This document shows, one piece after another, positions 1-10,375 of a stretch of 64,000 nt of DNA. The stretch covers positions 4,621,001 to 4,685,000 of the forward strand of contig BSQZ01000022.1 in the NCBI GenBank assembly GCA_033239005.1, read 5' to 3'. The stretch comes from Lamellibrachia satsuma (Eukaryota; Annelida; Polychaeta; Sabellida; Siboglinidae). Positions within the stretch are counted from its first letter, which is position 1. Each line of letters begins with the position of its first letter. The translations under genes were made by a program, and so were the position numbers. Below the pieces are notes generated by a model. The model made no database searches. It was not told the DNA's origin and saw only the letters and a list, made by a program, of their open reading frames with translations.

Positions 1-1353
1 CCAACCTTGAACGACCAGTGTGTGCTTCTGTTTGTTAAATGTATTTTATTCTGCAGTTTGGGTCACCACCTTTTATTGAAACAAAAGTTATAATTTTTAT
101 TGAGTACAGGAGAAAAAAATGGTAGAGTTAGTATGTTAAATATGGTGGTTATTGATACAGAAAATATATATGTTATTTTTGTTGGTACACATATAGAGGT
201 GTAGTTCACTGATCTTGACCAATTACAGGCGACAAGAGGCTTGGTGGTTTCATCGACACAACTTCAGTGTCAGACCCGGGAACGGGTGCATCTCATGAGT
301 ACACGCACACGGACATTGAATGTGACTATTGTGCAAGTACGAGTACAAAGGTTAAAAGCTGAGTACTGTCGTAGATAAGTTGCCAGCCGGTGGGTGAGCA
401 CTGGTGTTGGCAGGTTTAGGGCTAGTGGTCTCAGCATCCAGTGGCATGTGGGTATCTCTATTGTCTGCAGGCGCTACATGTGTGGTTGAAGTGGCAATTT
501 GTGAAGTGGCATTGTCCAGTGCTGTTCCATATGTGGCATTGTGTGAAGTGACTGTCTGCGGATCCTCACTGTGGGTGGTAGTCCCAAAAAGTCTGTTGTG
601 GCGGTCTGTGTGCCGCCGACCAGTTCATGTCCCCAAGAACCACGTCCATAGCAAGTTTCCATTTGGTGGCATGCCAGGGCACTGATGGCACGAGGGTGTG
701 GATGTGGCGGAATTGTTCGTCGTACACCCTTATAATGCGGCACATAACATGGATGGTGCCTCTGTGTGATAGCGTTCCATGTACACACTGGTGTACATGC
801 TGAATGCACGCAGCCATTGCCCAACGGTGGTGATAGATGTTGCCTGTGGTTGTGTCATGGACATCGGTGGTTGCTGGTGGAAAGATAGAAACTGATCCTG
901 TTGGTTTGGTCGGGGGAACCAACGAACCCAGGTAAGTGTACTGGTGGACCCAGATTGTGGCCTTGAACTTGAGGTGTAGTGTAGCCCCCAAGATCAGAAA
1001 GGGACTCATGGACGACTCACTTTGCGTGGCCCCAAGCTCACAAAATTGGATTGAACCAGGGTGATCACAGCTACAAATTACAAGAAATAAAGAATTCGGT
1101 GGTAATTTAGCAGTTTTTGCAATTATAAGAGTCGATCAGTCGCTTTATTTTTGTTGACAAATATAGATTTTTATTAAAATCGAGAACGATCGCATCACCA
1201 TTGGAGTTACCAAATGTGGCATGTTTATGTAGCAACTAGACTCGGTTCACTGCTAAATAATGTACATTGATCAACTAAAGTTAAAACATACAGGGTTCTT
1301 ACAAATGTACATATGTTATAATATATTGTTTATTTCTGTTAATGTTGCAAGAA
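1..1353. other. No recognisable gene; low-complexity flank with one unassigned open frame
   Basis: Positions 1-400 are AT-rich and I see no coding or repeat signal there. A minus-strand open frame at 566-1009 (147 codons) is rich in His and Trp in its second half. It matches no family I recognise and overlaps other open frames of similar length, so I do not call it a gene. 1010-1353 is AT-rich and empty of features I can name. The region lies downstream of the SWIM/YqaJ relic that ends near 1354 and could hold more of the same decayed element. Confidence 0.3.
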
Positions 1354-2785
1354 TTCTCAGCTATGCTTATGCAGATCATCTATAATTTGCTGATATCGCT
1401 CGGCGACGGACCCAGTGCCGTACACCATGGGCGCCACCATTTTGTGACCCACAGAATCTCCTTTGTCACGAAGAGGGCACCTCATATAAACTGCCCATGG
1501 ACCTCTGCACGGGCTGACATTACCAACCCGCTCGCAGTGATATGACGTCTGGCTCCATACAACAAAGTCTCCATAAGTGTGGCCACACACAAACAGCTGG
1601 CATTGCACCTGGTAGTAGTAGGCGTGTGTCTTTCTTAGGTGCAACTGTCCACTCATCCCCTGTCAAGCACGTCACACCTTCCTTCACCTTCAGCAGGTAG
1701 TTCACATGTGCAGGCATTTTCTTTGCATTCTTTTAGTTTCTGATGCCCCATCATATGGCTGGCGTACTGATGTGTCTGCCTGGGTAGCAGATATCCTTGA
1801 TGGTACTCGGTGCTGGCTGTGAGTGGTCTGTGTGGCACACTTTGTAAAATTGTGATGAACACTTTCCCAGGACAACATTGAATGGCTGCTTGTAAAGGTC
1901 TTCCTTGTATATATCTGGAAGCAGTGCAGGAAAAGCTACTTTGGGAACAAACCCATCACTGTATGGTGACACAAGTGACAACACTACAGGCTTTGTATCA
2001 CTTTGTATCACCTAGGCTGAGTCCATGAAAAAAATTTCAAGCTCAGCAGGACTTGCCACAGGAATGTTCCTTGGCTGACGAATGCGAGATGACACCGGAG
2101 ATCCAGTGGCAATTGCTTCATTCAATTTCTTTTTCTTTGTCAGCACCGACGTGAAATCTATATCGCCAACCTCTCTGTAGCGAACCTCTCTGTGAGTCGC
2201 TGGCAGAAGCCAATGGGCTGACTCTTGAGTGACGGTTTTACTGTCACGGATCTTCACGGTGGTGTCTATCACAAAGAGAATTGTGGCAATGTGTATGCAG
2301 GACTCGCCCAACCCTGCCACACAGTCTGCGAATGAAAGACCTGTGAAACAGAGGGCAGAATATGAGTACTATGCCAACTAAATTTAGAAAAATAAAAAGT
2401 ATTGTACCTGTTACATACAAAATTAAAAGCCGTAAATCATGGTTAATAATAATACACTTACTTAATTATCCTTTTCGTACATTAGTTGGTGCATAGCTAT
2501 ACGGCCGCTATTCATGGTTATGTAAAACAAATGTGAATTAATAAAAAAATGCCTACATTACCATGCATTACCTAATGTCAACTGATTGTAGGCCTCTAGG
2601 CTTTTCCGCGCCTTCATGTCTTCCATTGTGTAGAAACTCTTTGTAAACATCAAATAATTTACAGTGTCTGGGTAGGACACTGCTGGGACGCTTGCCGCAC
2701 TCTTGGACCATGCTGAATTTGCAACGCATATCAACGATTCGTAATTTCTCCAAATAACTCTGCCTACGCAACAGATCTAAGGTGT
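1354..2785 (-). pseudogene. SWIM zinc-finger / YqaJ-family nuclease relic
   Basis: Seen: minus-strand pieces read in order like the large invertebrate family that joins a SWIM-type zinc finger to a YqaJ (lambda-exonuclease-like) domain. An exon-like segment 2785-2572 ends in KSLEAYNQL. A canonical GT...AG intron (2571-2341, 231 bp) would join it in phase to 2340-2012, which has the SWIM-like AGLGESCIHIATILF and the family's DIDFTSxxTKKKKL. Then come PYSDGFVPK (2011-1860), CHTDHSQPAPSTIKDICYP (about 1845-1780) and HAYYYQVQCQLFV...DFVVW (about 1640-1560). Decay: frame changes near 2012 and 1650, in-frame stops near 1750, loss of the segment expected to carry the catalytic GASPDG-type motif, and no first CxC of the SWIM finger. 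Known family role: DNA-end processing or mobile-element-linked recombinase. Inference: non-functional. An exon lost to assembly error is less likely because several separate lesions are present. Confidence 0.62.
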
Positions 2786-2864
2786 CAACATACGGTTGTT
2801 TGGCCAGTTTGGGTCCTGCCTTTGTAGCCAGCCATAATGCGATTCTCAACAGCAAAGAAAACAA

Positions 2865-3443
2865 TTTACTGGATCACTACACATTCACAGTGGTTTGCCA
2901 AGAGGTTGGTTTGTAATGCGAAACTCGTAATGCTGACGTCATTAAACACACCCTCTATAGATTGTAAAGAAAGAAAAAATTTCTCTATCAATATCAAATC
3001 TTATAGCACTATTATTAAGCAAGTATTTTTCAGTAGCACTTTGCAGACTTGATTTTTTTCTATCACCGATTTCGACGAGACAATTTCTGATGACGTGGTG
3101 CAAGCTGATTGAAAATAGGAACTATTTATATTCGTGCAGTGGCTGATGCCCTTGGGGCACACAATTCTTAATTAGCAGTATTTATGACCTGGCATCAAAT
3201 TGATTTTACACAAGCACATATTTATATTTAAGACAAACACATGTTAATAGAGCAGACATCAATCTTTTATTATGTTTTATTTAATCAAAAACAAACACAC
3301 AGACTGTCGATGAAAGAGGCCCTGCCTGATGTCGCCTCGGCATCCATCCAACGCTTGGTGGCTGCCTTCCTCTCCAAAGGTTTGGCGGTACTGTGCCATG
3401 CTGCTGGCATCGACCTTTTGGCAAAATTTGCAGACAGTTGTTT
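2865..3443. other. Intergenic; contains first copy of a 66-bp duplicated segment
   Basis: AT-rich DNA without a recognisable gene. Positions 3303-3368 are repeated with a few changes at 4273-4338 in the same orientation. The copies lie on either side of the two LINE fragments at 3444-3695 and 4079-4262, so the repeat may mark flanking DNA duplicated together with, or by insertion of, those fragments. Confidence 0.4.
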
Positions 3444-3695
3444 TCATGTCGCTGTAGTGCATTTGAATAACTTCAACATAACAGCAACCATTTGATCATC
3501 TAAATTGATTGGCGCGTTAGGGCCTTGATATTGCTGAGTTAAATTTAGAAGATTCCAGATAACCATCTTTTGTCTTTCTTGATCACCCCTCTCTAATCTC
3601 ATAGAATGTATCATCAATAATTGTTCAAACTCACCATTACAGTTCTCACACCAGGCGGAATTCTTCTTAGTTTCCTCCGCTAGTCTATCCCACAT
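3444..3695 (-). pseudogene. LINE ORF2 fragment (linker between endonuclease and RT)
   Basis: The minus-strand frame reads WDRLAEETKKNSAWCENCNGEF and then NLLNLTQQYQGPNAPINLDDQ. This aligns with the stretch between endonuclease and RT in the full-length LINE at 57499-63909 (about 61,760-61,540: WERLKEETKK, then NLQKLLQQSRRPNSPVNLQDQ). It is therefore a diverged, short piece of the same or a sister Tx1-like LINE family. Neither the endonuclease nor the RT catalytic motifs are included. It ends abruptly on both sides. Confidence 0.7.
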
Positions 3696-4078
3696 GATGA
3701 CACCGGGCCGAATTCACCTGTATCCGTTGCGGTTTCCTCTTTGTTCATAGTCTTCTGCTCTTTGACCATATCTTTCCACATGCTGCGTTCATGTTCAAAC
3801 ACTGCAACGACATCCAGAGGTGTGGTTTCAATCTATCACACAACACAATGACACAAACATACATCTTCAATGTTTGAAATCTATTTTATATAACAAATAA
3901 TGTGTGCCCAGAAAACATGATGTTGTGATCATTGTCCCAATGTGTAGGGACATTTGGAGTAAATACAGCATGTTTGGCTTCAGCAGCTAACCAAGTTAGA
4001 TAATAAATATTAAGTTTTGTTGTGATATATAATTAACTTGACAACTAATTAAATGGTCGGTGATTACACTGTTGTGTA
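3696..4078. other. No recognisable feature
   Basis: Non-coding in appearance, AT-rich from about 3840, with no repeat or gene that I can support. Confidence 0.4.
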
Positions 4079-4262
4079 TAAAGGGTGGGGCCCAGTTCAC
4101 CCACACTCTGAATTGTGTGATGTCTGCTGACCACACCCTGAAGACACCCCCCTTAATATGTTGCAGACTTCTTCCATCTTAACCATAAGATACCATTCTG
4201 TATTCTTGTCCAAAGGCCCAAAGGAAACAGTTCTGCATCTGGTCCCCTAAAACATTCCTACG
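4079..4262 (-). pseudogene. LINE ORF1 fragment, decayed
   Basis: DNA from about 4,079 (ATAAAGGGTGGGGCCCAGT) to 4,262 runs in parallel with the minus-strand ORF1 of the macrosatellite units (compare 11,270-11,460). It covers the region that encodes the HWAPPFIPN-like motif back to FGPLAKNTEW. Many substitutions and small indels close every frame. It is a diverged relative of the zinc-knuckle ORF1 family and is not part of the tandem array. Confidence 0.6.
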
Positions 4263-4272
4263 GTGGTGCCTT

Positions 4273-4338
4273 ACTGTCGACGAAAGAGGCCGTGCCTGAT
4301 GTCGCCTCTGCATCCATCCAACGCTTGGTGGCTGCCTT
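4273..4338 (+). repeat. 66-bp direct repeat (second copy of 3303-3368)
   Basis: Near-identical to 3303-3368 (ACTGTCGAYGAAAGAGGC at the start, TTGGTGGCTGCCTT at the end), about 970 bp away in the same orientation. Confidence 0.8.
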
Positions 4339-4349
4339 GCTATTTTTTA

Positions 4350-4610
4350 GCTAATCAGTAAGCACATATTTACATGTTCGAACTAGACAGTAGTAGGTCT
4401 TTACGTCCCCGTCTTTATCCGACACTAGTCCCTAAGAGAGACACACCAGCACTGCTGTAGTCTCCCAGACGGATTAAGCCGACATAAGGGAACATATCGG
4501 GAAAACGGACTTACAGTATATCTAATTTTTTATGACACCTACTTAATTTAACTAACCAGAATGCACATATTTACATGTTCGAAGTAGACAGTAGTAGGTA
4601 CACCCAAGTT
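4350..4610 (+). repeat. Pair of ~45-bp direct repeats, 201 bp apart
   Basis: The sequence CACATATTTACATGTTCGAA, followed by (C/G)TAGACAGTAGTAGGT, begins at about 4362 and again at 4563. The preceding 15 bp are also similar. The DNA between and after, to about 5095, shows no gene. A small dispersed piece at 4998-5040 (AATTAAATGTGCCCTGTTCG) recurs at 32,100 and 36,940. Confidence 0.6.
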
Positions 4611-5095
4611 TTATAACCCTAACCAATCATACACTTGGATGATACAACTTGAAAGGGTCCAACGGCACTGCTGCCACCCCGACGGTGAATCATTAAGGTT
4701 TTATGAGAGGGTACAAGTCTTAGATTTATAATTATTAACCAATTTGGAATAAACATAAGTAGATTGGTAGCTGGATTAGAAACAATTAGTTCATAGACTT
4801 AATGGACGATAACACTGTATATAATGACCAACTGTTATAGTTTTTATTGCCTGATTGATAGCATGTATCTCAAATTGGAAGTACTTAGGTACTTCCGTCT
4901 GGGTTAGATCTATCAGAATGTATGTTTTGCACTCATCATTGCCAAATAACCCCGGTCTATTCTCACGATAACTTCCCTAACAACTCTCAAATAATGTTGG
5001 TCGGTAATTAAATGTGCCCTGTTCGCTCGGAAATTGGTTTTATGACACATACAATAGCAAGAACGTATCTTTGTCAAGAAATTTAAAAGTTTACA
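4611..5095. other. No gene; ends in a scrap of the RT fragment that precedes the other 152-bp arrays
   Basis: AT-rich DNA. At 5060-5094 the sequence AAGAACGTATCTTTGTCAAG and the following bases match the 5'-truncated edge of the second CR1/Jockey RT fragment (compare 13,140-13,175). The junction between that RT and the 152-bp array is therefore present here too, although almost the whole RT is missing. Confidence 0.6.
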
Positions 5096-6277
5096 TGATT
5101 GAAGATGTGTGCGATGGCGGAGTTACTGCTAGAACTCCAGTGTACAGACCCTCGACTCGCCTGGCTGGAACTGTAGGTAGAGACTACAACAAGACCTGTA
5201 GTACACTTAATAATTAATGCATGGCCAGACATGATTGCAATTGAAGAGGTGTGTGATGGCAGAGTTACTGCCACTACTGCCAGAACTCCAGTGTACAGAC
5301 CCTAGACTCGCCTGGCTGGAACTGTAGGTAGAGGTTACAGCAAGACCTGTAGTACACTTAATAATGTAATGCATGGCCAGACATGATTGCAATTGAAGAG
5401 GTGTGTGATGGCAGAGTTACTGCCACTACTGCCAGAACTCCAGTGTACAGACCCTCGACTCGCCTGGCTGGAACTGTAGGTAGAGGTTACAGCAAGACCT
5501 GTAGTACACTTAATAATTAATGCATGGCCAGACATGATTGCAATTGAAGAGGTGTGTGATGGCAGAGTTACTGCCACTACTGCCAGAACTCCAGTGTACA
5601 GACCCTAGACTCGCCTGGCTGGAACTGTAGGTAGAGGTTACAGCAAGACCTGTAGTACACTTAATAATGTAATGCATGGCCAGACATGATTGCAATTGAA
5701 GAGGTGTGTGATGGCAGAGTTACTGCCACTACTGCCAGAACTCCAGTGTACAGACCCTCGACTCGCCTGGCTGGAACTGTAGGTAGAGGTTACAGCAAGA
5801 CCTGTAGTACACTTAATAATGTAATGCATGGCCAGACATGATTGCAATTGAAGAGGTGTGTGATGGCAGAGTTACTGCCACTAGTGCCAGAACTCCAGTA
5901 TACAGACCCTCGACTCGCCTGGCTGGAACGGTAGGTAGAGGTTACAGCAAGACCTGTAGTACACTTAATAATTAATGCATGGCCAGACATGATTGCAATT
6001 GAAGAGGTGTGTGATGGCAGACTTACTGCCACTAGTGCCAGAACTCCAGTGTACAGACCCTCGACTTGCCTGGCTGGAACTGTAGGTAGAGACTACAACA
6101 AGACCTGTAGTACACTTAATAATGTAATGCATGGCCAGACATGATTGCAATTGAAGAGGTGTGTGATGGCAGAGTTACTGCCACTAGTGCCAGAACTCTA
6201 GTGTACAGACCCTGGACTCGCCTGGCTGGAACTGTAGGTAGAGACTACAACAAGACCTGTAGTACACTTAATAATGT
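5096..6277 (+). repeat. Array 1 of the ~152-bp repeat (about 8 copies)
   Basis: A unit of 150-152 bp that contains GATTGCAATTGAAGAGGTG, ACTCGCCTGGCTGGAACTG and CTGTAGTACACTTAATAAT repeats about eight times. The first copy is the most diverged. Copies differ by a TAATTAATGC/TAATGTAATGC alternative at the junction and by a few substitutions (ACTACTGCC/ACTAGTGCC, AGGTTACAGC/AGACTACAAC). Open frames of ~60-80 codons inside it simply repeat with the unit. Further arrays follow at 13,185, 21,390 and 30,045, always between RT fragment 2 and the AATACTGTTAACAAATAAAC block. Confidence 0.9.
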
Positions 6278-6641
6278 AATACTGTTAACAAATAAACAGT
6301 TTCTGTTTAATCAGTAATAGGTTTATTATGGCTGGTCAGGACAAAACTTCGCCAGGTCATCCAGTGGGCCTGTCAAATGGACGTGGGGTGGTGGTCAAAA
6401 TTTCAATCAGAAGTTGCAAAGGTGAAACCCATAAAAATAACCGACTTGCATTTATTTATATCTTCCCATACTGGGCAAATGTTACCTTAATTTTGTTCAT
6501 AACAAACCCCCCTTCCCCCCCTTTTTTCTGTTTTTAATCAGTCCATACATGTACAACCACAAGGACAAGCCTACCACGACTAGGATTAATGACGACACGA
6601 CACAGACTTTGGTGACGAACCTCTTCAGCTTTTGCCCCTTT
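6278..6641. other. Lead block of the macrosatellite unit, non-coding
   Basis: A conserved ~360-bp block found after every 152-bp array (6278, 13466, 22134). Its first ~150 bp also occur at 30,787 and 31,790, followed there by other DNA (GGTGAAATTAGTG in place of GGTGAAACCCATAAAAA). That marks about 30,935 as the point where the macrosatellite-specific sequence begins or ends. A short plus-strand open frame from 6328 (69 codons) is conserved between units but resembles nothing I know. Confidence 0.6.
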
Positions 6642-7277
6642 TTATTTTTTCACATAATGCCGCACACACTTCCGTATCTGTTTTCGATAGCGCCCCATGC
6701 CCACCTTGTTCAGATGGACACCGTCCCTTAACATATACTGTTCCCAGTTCTGCGCCAACGCACGGTAATGATAGAAATGAATCACCTCGCTACCAGCCAC
6801 CAAACGTCTTATCTCAGCATTCACGATTAATCTCGCCTGCTCAAAATCCGGTCTACATCGGTCACATCTTCGCATCACCTCACCTATGATTACATGCCGC
6901 ACCCCAGGACACCCTCCTAACTCACAGGCACACTCACAGATGTTCTCTGCCAAAACACAGGGATCGCACTGCGAGGAACTTAGGTCATTGGTCCCTATGT
7001 CCAGATACATTACGGTTGGTCGTGTCCTCTTCACATAGTTCAAATGCCGGCGTACCGCTTCAACACGCATTCCGCCGATCCCACGTATTTCGACATGCTC
7101 GAACTTGTCTTCTAAGTCCATATCTTCCGCATCGACCTCCAAACGTTGTCGCCGGACTAAACTGTGTCCGAGGACCAACAGACGATTGAGACTGAAACCA
7201 GACGGATAAGACAGCCCTTGTATTAAATGGTATACATTCCTACCAGAGCCCGCATATCTCCCCTTACGTCCTTCCCT
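6642..7277 (-). CDS. SGNH/GDSL-type hydrolase domain ORF, unit 1 (intact domain, no ATG)
   Basis: The frame is open from 7277 to the stop at 6642. Counting from the TTG at 7178, it shows the SGNH hydrolase blocks in order: VLGHSLVRR (block I, nucleophile Ser6, with GHS in place of GDS), RGIGGM (block II, Gly33-36), DIGTNDLS (block III, Asn64) and RDGVHLNKVG (block V, Asp152 and His155). The full catalytic set is therefore present. Known: the family hydrolyses esters or acyl groups, and esterase domains of this kind occur in ORF1 proteins of some CR1-group LINEs. There is no ATG upstream of block I, so this is probably the C-terminal part of a longer ORF1 whose 5' part is gone. It lies head-to-tail with decayed zinc-knuckle ORF1 (7500-8290). 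Inference: a retrotransposon-borne domain and not a host enzyme. Units 2 and 3 carry broken copies. Confidence 0.72.
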   Translation of the reverse strand, partial: REGRKGRYAGSGRNVYHLIQGLSYPSGFSLNRLLVLGHSLVRRQRLEVDAEDMDLEDKFEHVEIRGIGGMRVEAVRRHLNYVKRTRPTVMYLDIGTNDLSSSQCDPCVLAENICECACELGGCPGVRHVIIGEVMRRCDRCRPDFEQARLIVNAEIRRLVAGSEVIHFYHYRALAQNWEQYMLRDGVHLNKVGMGRYRKQIRKCVRHYVKK

Positions 7278-7499
7278 TTACTTTCCTTAAGTTCCCCTTC
7301 ACCCACACCGCCCCTTTCACTATACTACTCAACCACCCGACTATACACATCCCCCAAACACTCACCTTCCCGTTCCTGGCATAAATCTTCTACAACTTTC
7401 TGTGACTCCTTTCCTTTTCTTGACTTTTTTTCGACTATCTTACTTGACTCCCGATACAAGATTAATTCTAAATACGCCACCCTTCAGTTTAACAATCCC
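7278..7499. other. Pyrimidine-rich spacer
   Basis: On the plus strand this is markedly C/T-rich (for example CCTTTACTTTCCTTAAGTTC), so the minus strand is purine-rich. It separates the SGNH ORF from the decayed ORF1. A plus-strand open frame through it is low-complexity (Ser/Pro/Thr) and I do not call it. Confidence 0.5.
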
Positions 7500-8290
7500 T
7501 CAAGCCAGTAACTTGTTGTTGGCCAAAGCCCCAAACGAGACAATATTCACTATCTGGTCACCATACCCATAACCACCGACACAACAACTTCCGTCTCGTC
7601 CCCCATAACCTGAACTACTGGCACAACAACCTCCGTCTTGTCCCCCGTAACCGGAATGACCGTATGAGCCGGCGGCTGAACACCTTTCTTTGGTGTGGCG
7701 TGGTGCCGACAATAGGTCGTTGTACATTCATGCCTGAAGTGGCCGACCGGGTTGCACCCTAGACAATTGGGCAGTTGCCCCATCACAGTGACCAGCAGCT
7801 GAAAAATCTGTTTTGTTGACTTGTCAACAACGATAAAAAGGGGTAAATCCGCTGTTTCCAGACATGATGACAGTTCTTACGTCGGTTGCTACTTTCCCAA
7901 AACTCTTTGATACAGACATTTCATTGACACACGAGAGAACTTTGCGCTGCTGGCTTAAGCGGGTAGTAATGACAGCGTTGGGGATGAAGGGTGGAGCCCA
8001 GTGCACTCACCCTTGAACTTGTGTACTGTCCTGCGACCACACCCTAAATACACCCCTTTAACTTTCACAACACCAACTTTTCATGGGCTTCCTCTGTTTT
8101 AACCATCAGAAACCACTCTGTGTTTTTGGCCAAAGGCCCAAACGAAACACAATTTGTAATCTGGTCACCCAAAACATGTTTGAGTCCAATCAAGAAATCT
8201 TCCCTAAAGTAGGGTCTTCCTGTTGGCTCTCCCATGCACCAGGATGACAGGATGGCAGACCTGCTGCTGGGCATCGACCAGTCTTCCTTT
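7500..8290 (-). pseudogene. Decayed zinc-knuckle ORF1 of a diverged LINE copy, unit 1
   Basis: Minus-strand pieces in several frames follow the ORF1 order: PTGRPYFREDFLIGLKHVLG and SFGPLAKNTEWFLMVK (8274-8065), HWAPPFIPNAVI and SCVNEMSVSKSFG (8006-7824), then NCLGCNPVGHFRHECTT and YCRHH (7786-7680), an Asp/Glu/Val-rich tail, and a second small N-terminal piece (IVSFGALANNK, ~7560-7500). It has frameshifts after each block and lacks the last Cys of the second knuckle. It is far more diverged than the ORF1 at 10,375-11,587 in the same unit, so it belongs to an older insertion. Units 2 and 3 have the same relic at 14,688-15,475 and 23,316-24,108. Confidence 0.78.
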
Positions 8291-8601
8291 CACGTTTGTT
8301 GTTGGAGAACAAATATATGGCTTTGATTATTTGTCGTTTCTGCCAAAAGTCCTGTAGACTGATGTGACAAGTGCGACGCCAGAGAGGGCAATTTGTTGCT
8401 GTCGTTTCCTCCGTGTTAAGGGGGATCAAGCAGGACTTCAGTGTTGATTTTAGTCCGTCTTTGTATCTGTCATATATCAGTCATATATCAGTCAGGTATC
8501 TGTAGTCATATGAACAATTTACGTAATAGTTGCACCAAAACACCCAAGTATCTTGAAACATTCAAATCAAATAATATCCTACACAAAATCTATATCATAA
8601 C
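8291..8601. other. Spacer between ORF1 relic and RT fragment 1
   Basis: Contains a short direct repeat of GTCATATATCAGTCA at about 8467-8495. I can support no gene. The same spacer occurs in units 2 and 3. Confidence 0.4.
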
Positions 8602-10375
8602 AATTGAATTGAACTGAACTGAATTTATTCAACATAAACATATATACAAGGTGCAGCAATACGTAAGCTATCTCTGTTGAACCAAAACATATCAATCAGG
8701 ATGCTGTGAATATATAAAATCTTAATTATTTTACAAATATGTTGAAAGGAAATGCATGAAGTTACAAAAACTTATATTTTGCATTCCCTATTAATAATTT
8801 ATAATCTTATTTCTTAAATTAAATAATCACAATTGACTAGTTTACAGTTTAGCAACATTTACTTATAAGTTGCTAATTATACTTGATATTAGAGCACACA
8901 TAGGCGTACATCAACCAATAAGTAATACAATGTACATAGATACAAATACATAAAATATACTAAATTGATGATTAATAATAATCCAACTGTTCATATCTTT
9001 GTAGGAGCAATCTTTTAAAATCACTTTTAAACTGATAAACCATTCTGCAGGTCTGGATGTAATTGATTCCATAACTTAGGACCCTTAATACTAATGCAAG
9101 CAGCTTTTTGTGACGTTCTACTATATTTTATTTTGTAATTGTTGCTTTTGTTGTGAGTATTGTGATTGGGACTATCACATACTCTCTTAAAGTAACACAA
9201 TAGACGATCTAGAAGCAAATTGTTGTGAGCCTTAAAAGTGAACACCATGTTGTTGTAGTCTATCATATCATACACACACTGAGTTTTAAAGTAGAGAAAG
9301 ATTGGTCTTGTGTATGACAAGTACCCTTAATCTTTACAGGTTTGTATGGCCTTTTTCTGTAGCATATGGAGAGGGTGTATTCTGCTTTTATAAGTATTTC
9401 CCCAAGCTTCACAACAATAGTTCAGATACGGCATAATAAGAGTGCAGTACAAGGAATATAATGCATGATTATTCAACAGGTGCTTAACTCTATTCATGAC
9501 AGACACATTCTTAGCAATTTTATTTTTTATCCACTTAATATGGTCAGTCCAATCCAATTGATGGTCAGTGAGCACACCAAGGAATCTTGTAATATACTCT
9601 TTCAATATTAGTACCATTTATGTCAACTATGAGAGTATTGTTTATCTTTTTCCTATTTAATACCATAACATTTGTTTTTGAAACATTTAAAGACAGTTTA
9701 TTTGCATTAAACCATGTACTTAATTTATCCAATTCTGTAGATACAATTTTGCATATTTCTGCTAAATCATCAACTGTGTACAAGAAGTTTGTGTCATCAG
9801 CAAATGTTATACATTTCATCATAGGTGATACTTTACACATGTCATTAATATACAGGATAAATAAAATTGATCCTAATATAGAACCTTGCGGTACACCACA
9901 TGCTATATTTAGGCAAGTTGAATGTGTGCCATTAATAGAGACATACTGTCTTCTGTTGTTTAGATAGCTATCTATCCAACTATACGCTAGACGTCTAATG
10001 CCATAATTTTCAAATTTTTTTTAGCAGTATGTTGTGGCCAACTGTATCAAAAGCCTTTTTAAAATCTATAAATACTGCAATTGAAGAGTTATCCATACCT
10101 GTTGTCATTTCTTCCACAAGTTCTAATATCGCTATTGATGTTGAGTGGTTTTTTCTAAATCCACATTGGCCATTGTACAGTATTTGTTTATCATTCAAAA
10201 AAGACATTAATCTATTATGAAATATCTTTTCTGGTATTTTTGAAAACTTAGGTAATATTGATACTGGCCTGTAGTTTGAGAATTCTTGTGCATCACCAGT
10301 TTTGAATATAGCGTTAACACGAGCAATTTTAAGAAATAATGTCTCCTCTACCTTTTTATTCAGGTAATGTGTAAA
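8602..10375 (-). mobile_element. CR1/Jockey-type LINE fragment 1 (RT and 3' UTR), unit 1
   Basis: A 5'-truncated LINE on the minus strand. Coding part (about 10,375-9,027): SNYRPVSILPKFSKIPEK (fingers), AVFIDFKKAFDTVGHN (motif A, catalytic Asp), CGVPQGSILGSILF (motif B), TFADDTNFL (motif C, at ~9,804) and a thumb with FLGV...LDWTDHIKWI. The endonuclease domain is absent. An A8 run at ~10,020 gives a 1-base frameshift that is identical in all three units, so it predates the amplification; another break lies near 9,600. The 3' UTR ends in AATAAA followed by a 5-bp tandem tail (TTCAR)n at 8,602-8,628, a simple-repeat LINE 3' end. In unit 1 the RT start is fused in frame to ORF1 (see 10,010-11,587). 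Confidence 0.85.

Noticed and set aside
5083..6150. Serial 60-80-codon minus-strand ORFs in the 152-bp arrays
   Set aside because: The same peptide recurs with each unit and is interrupted by stops at unit ends. This is a satellite, not a coding repeat.
6328..6537. 69-codon plus-strand ORF (MAGQDKTS...) conserved in each macrosatellite unit
   Set aside because: Conservation is explained by recent unit duplication. It ends in a low-complexity C/T tract and has no known domain.
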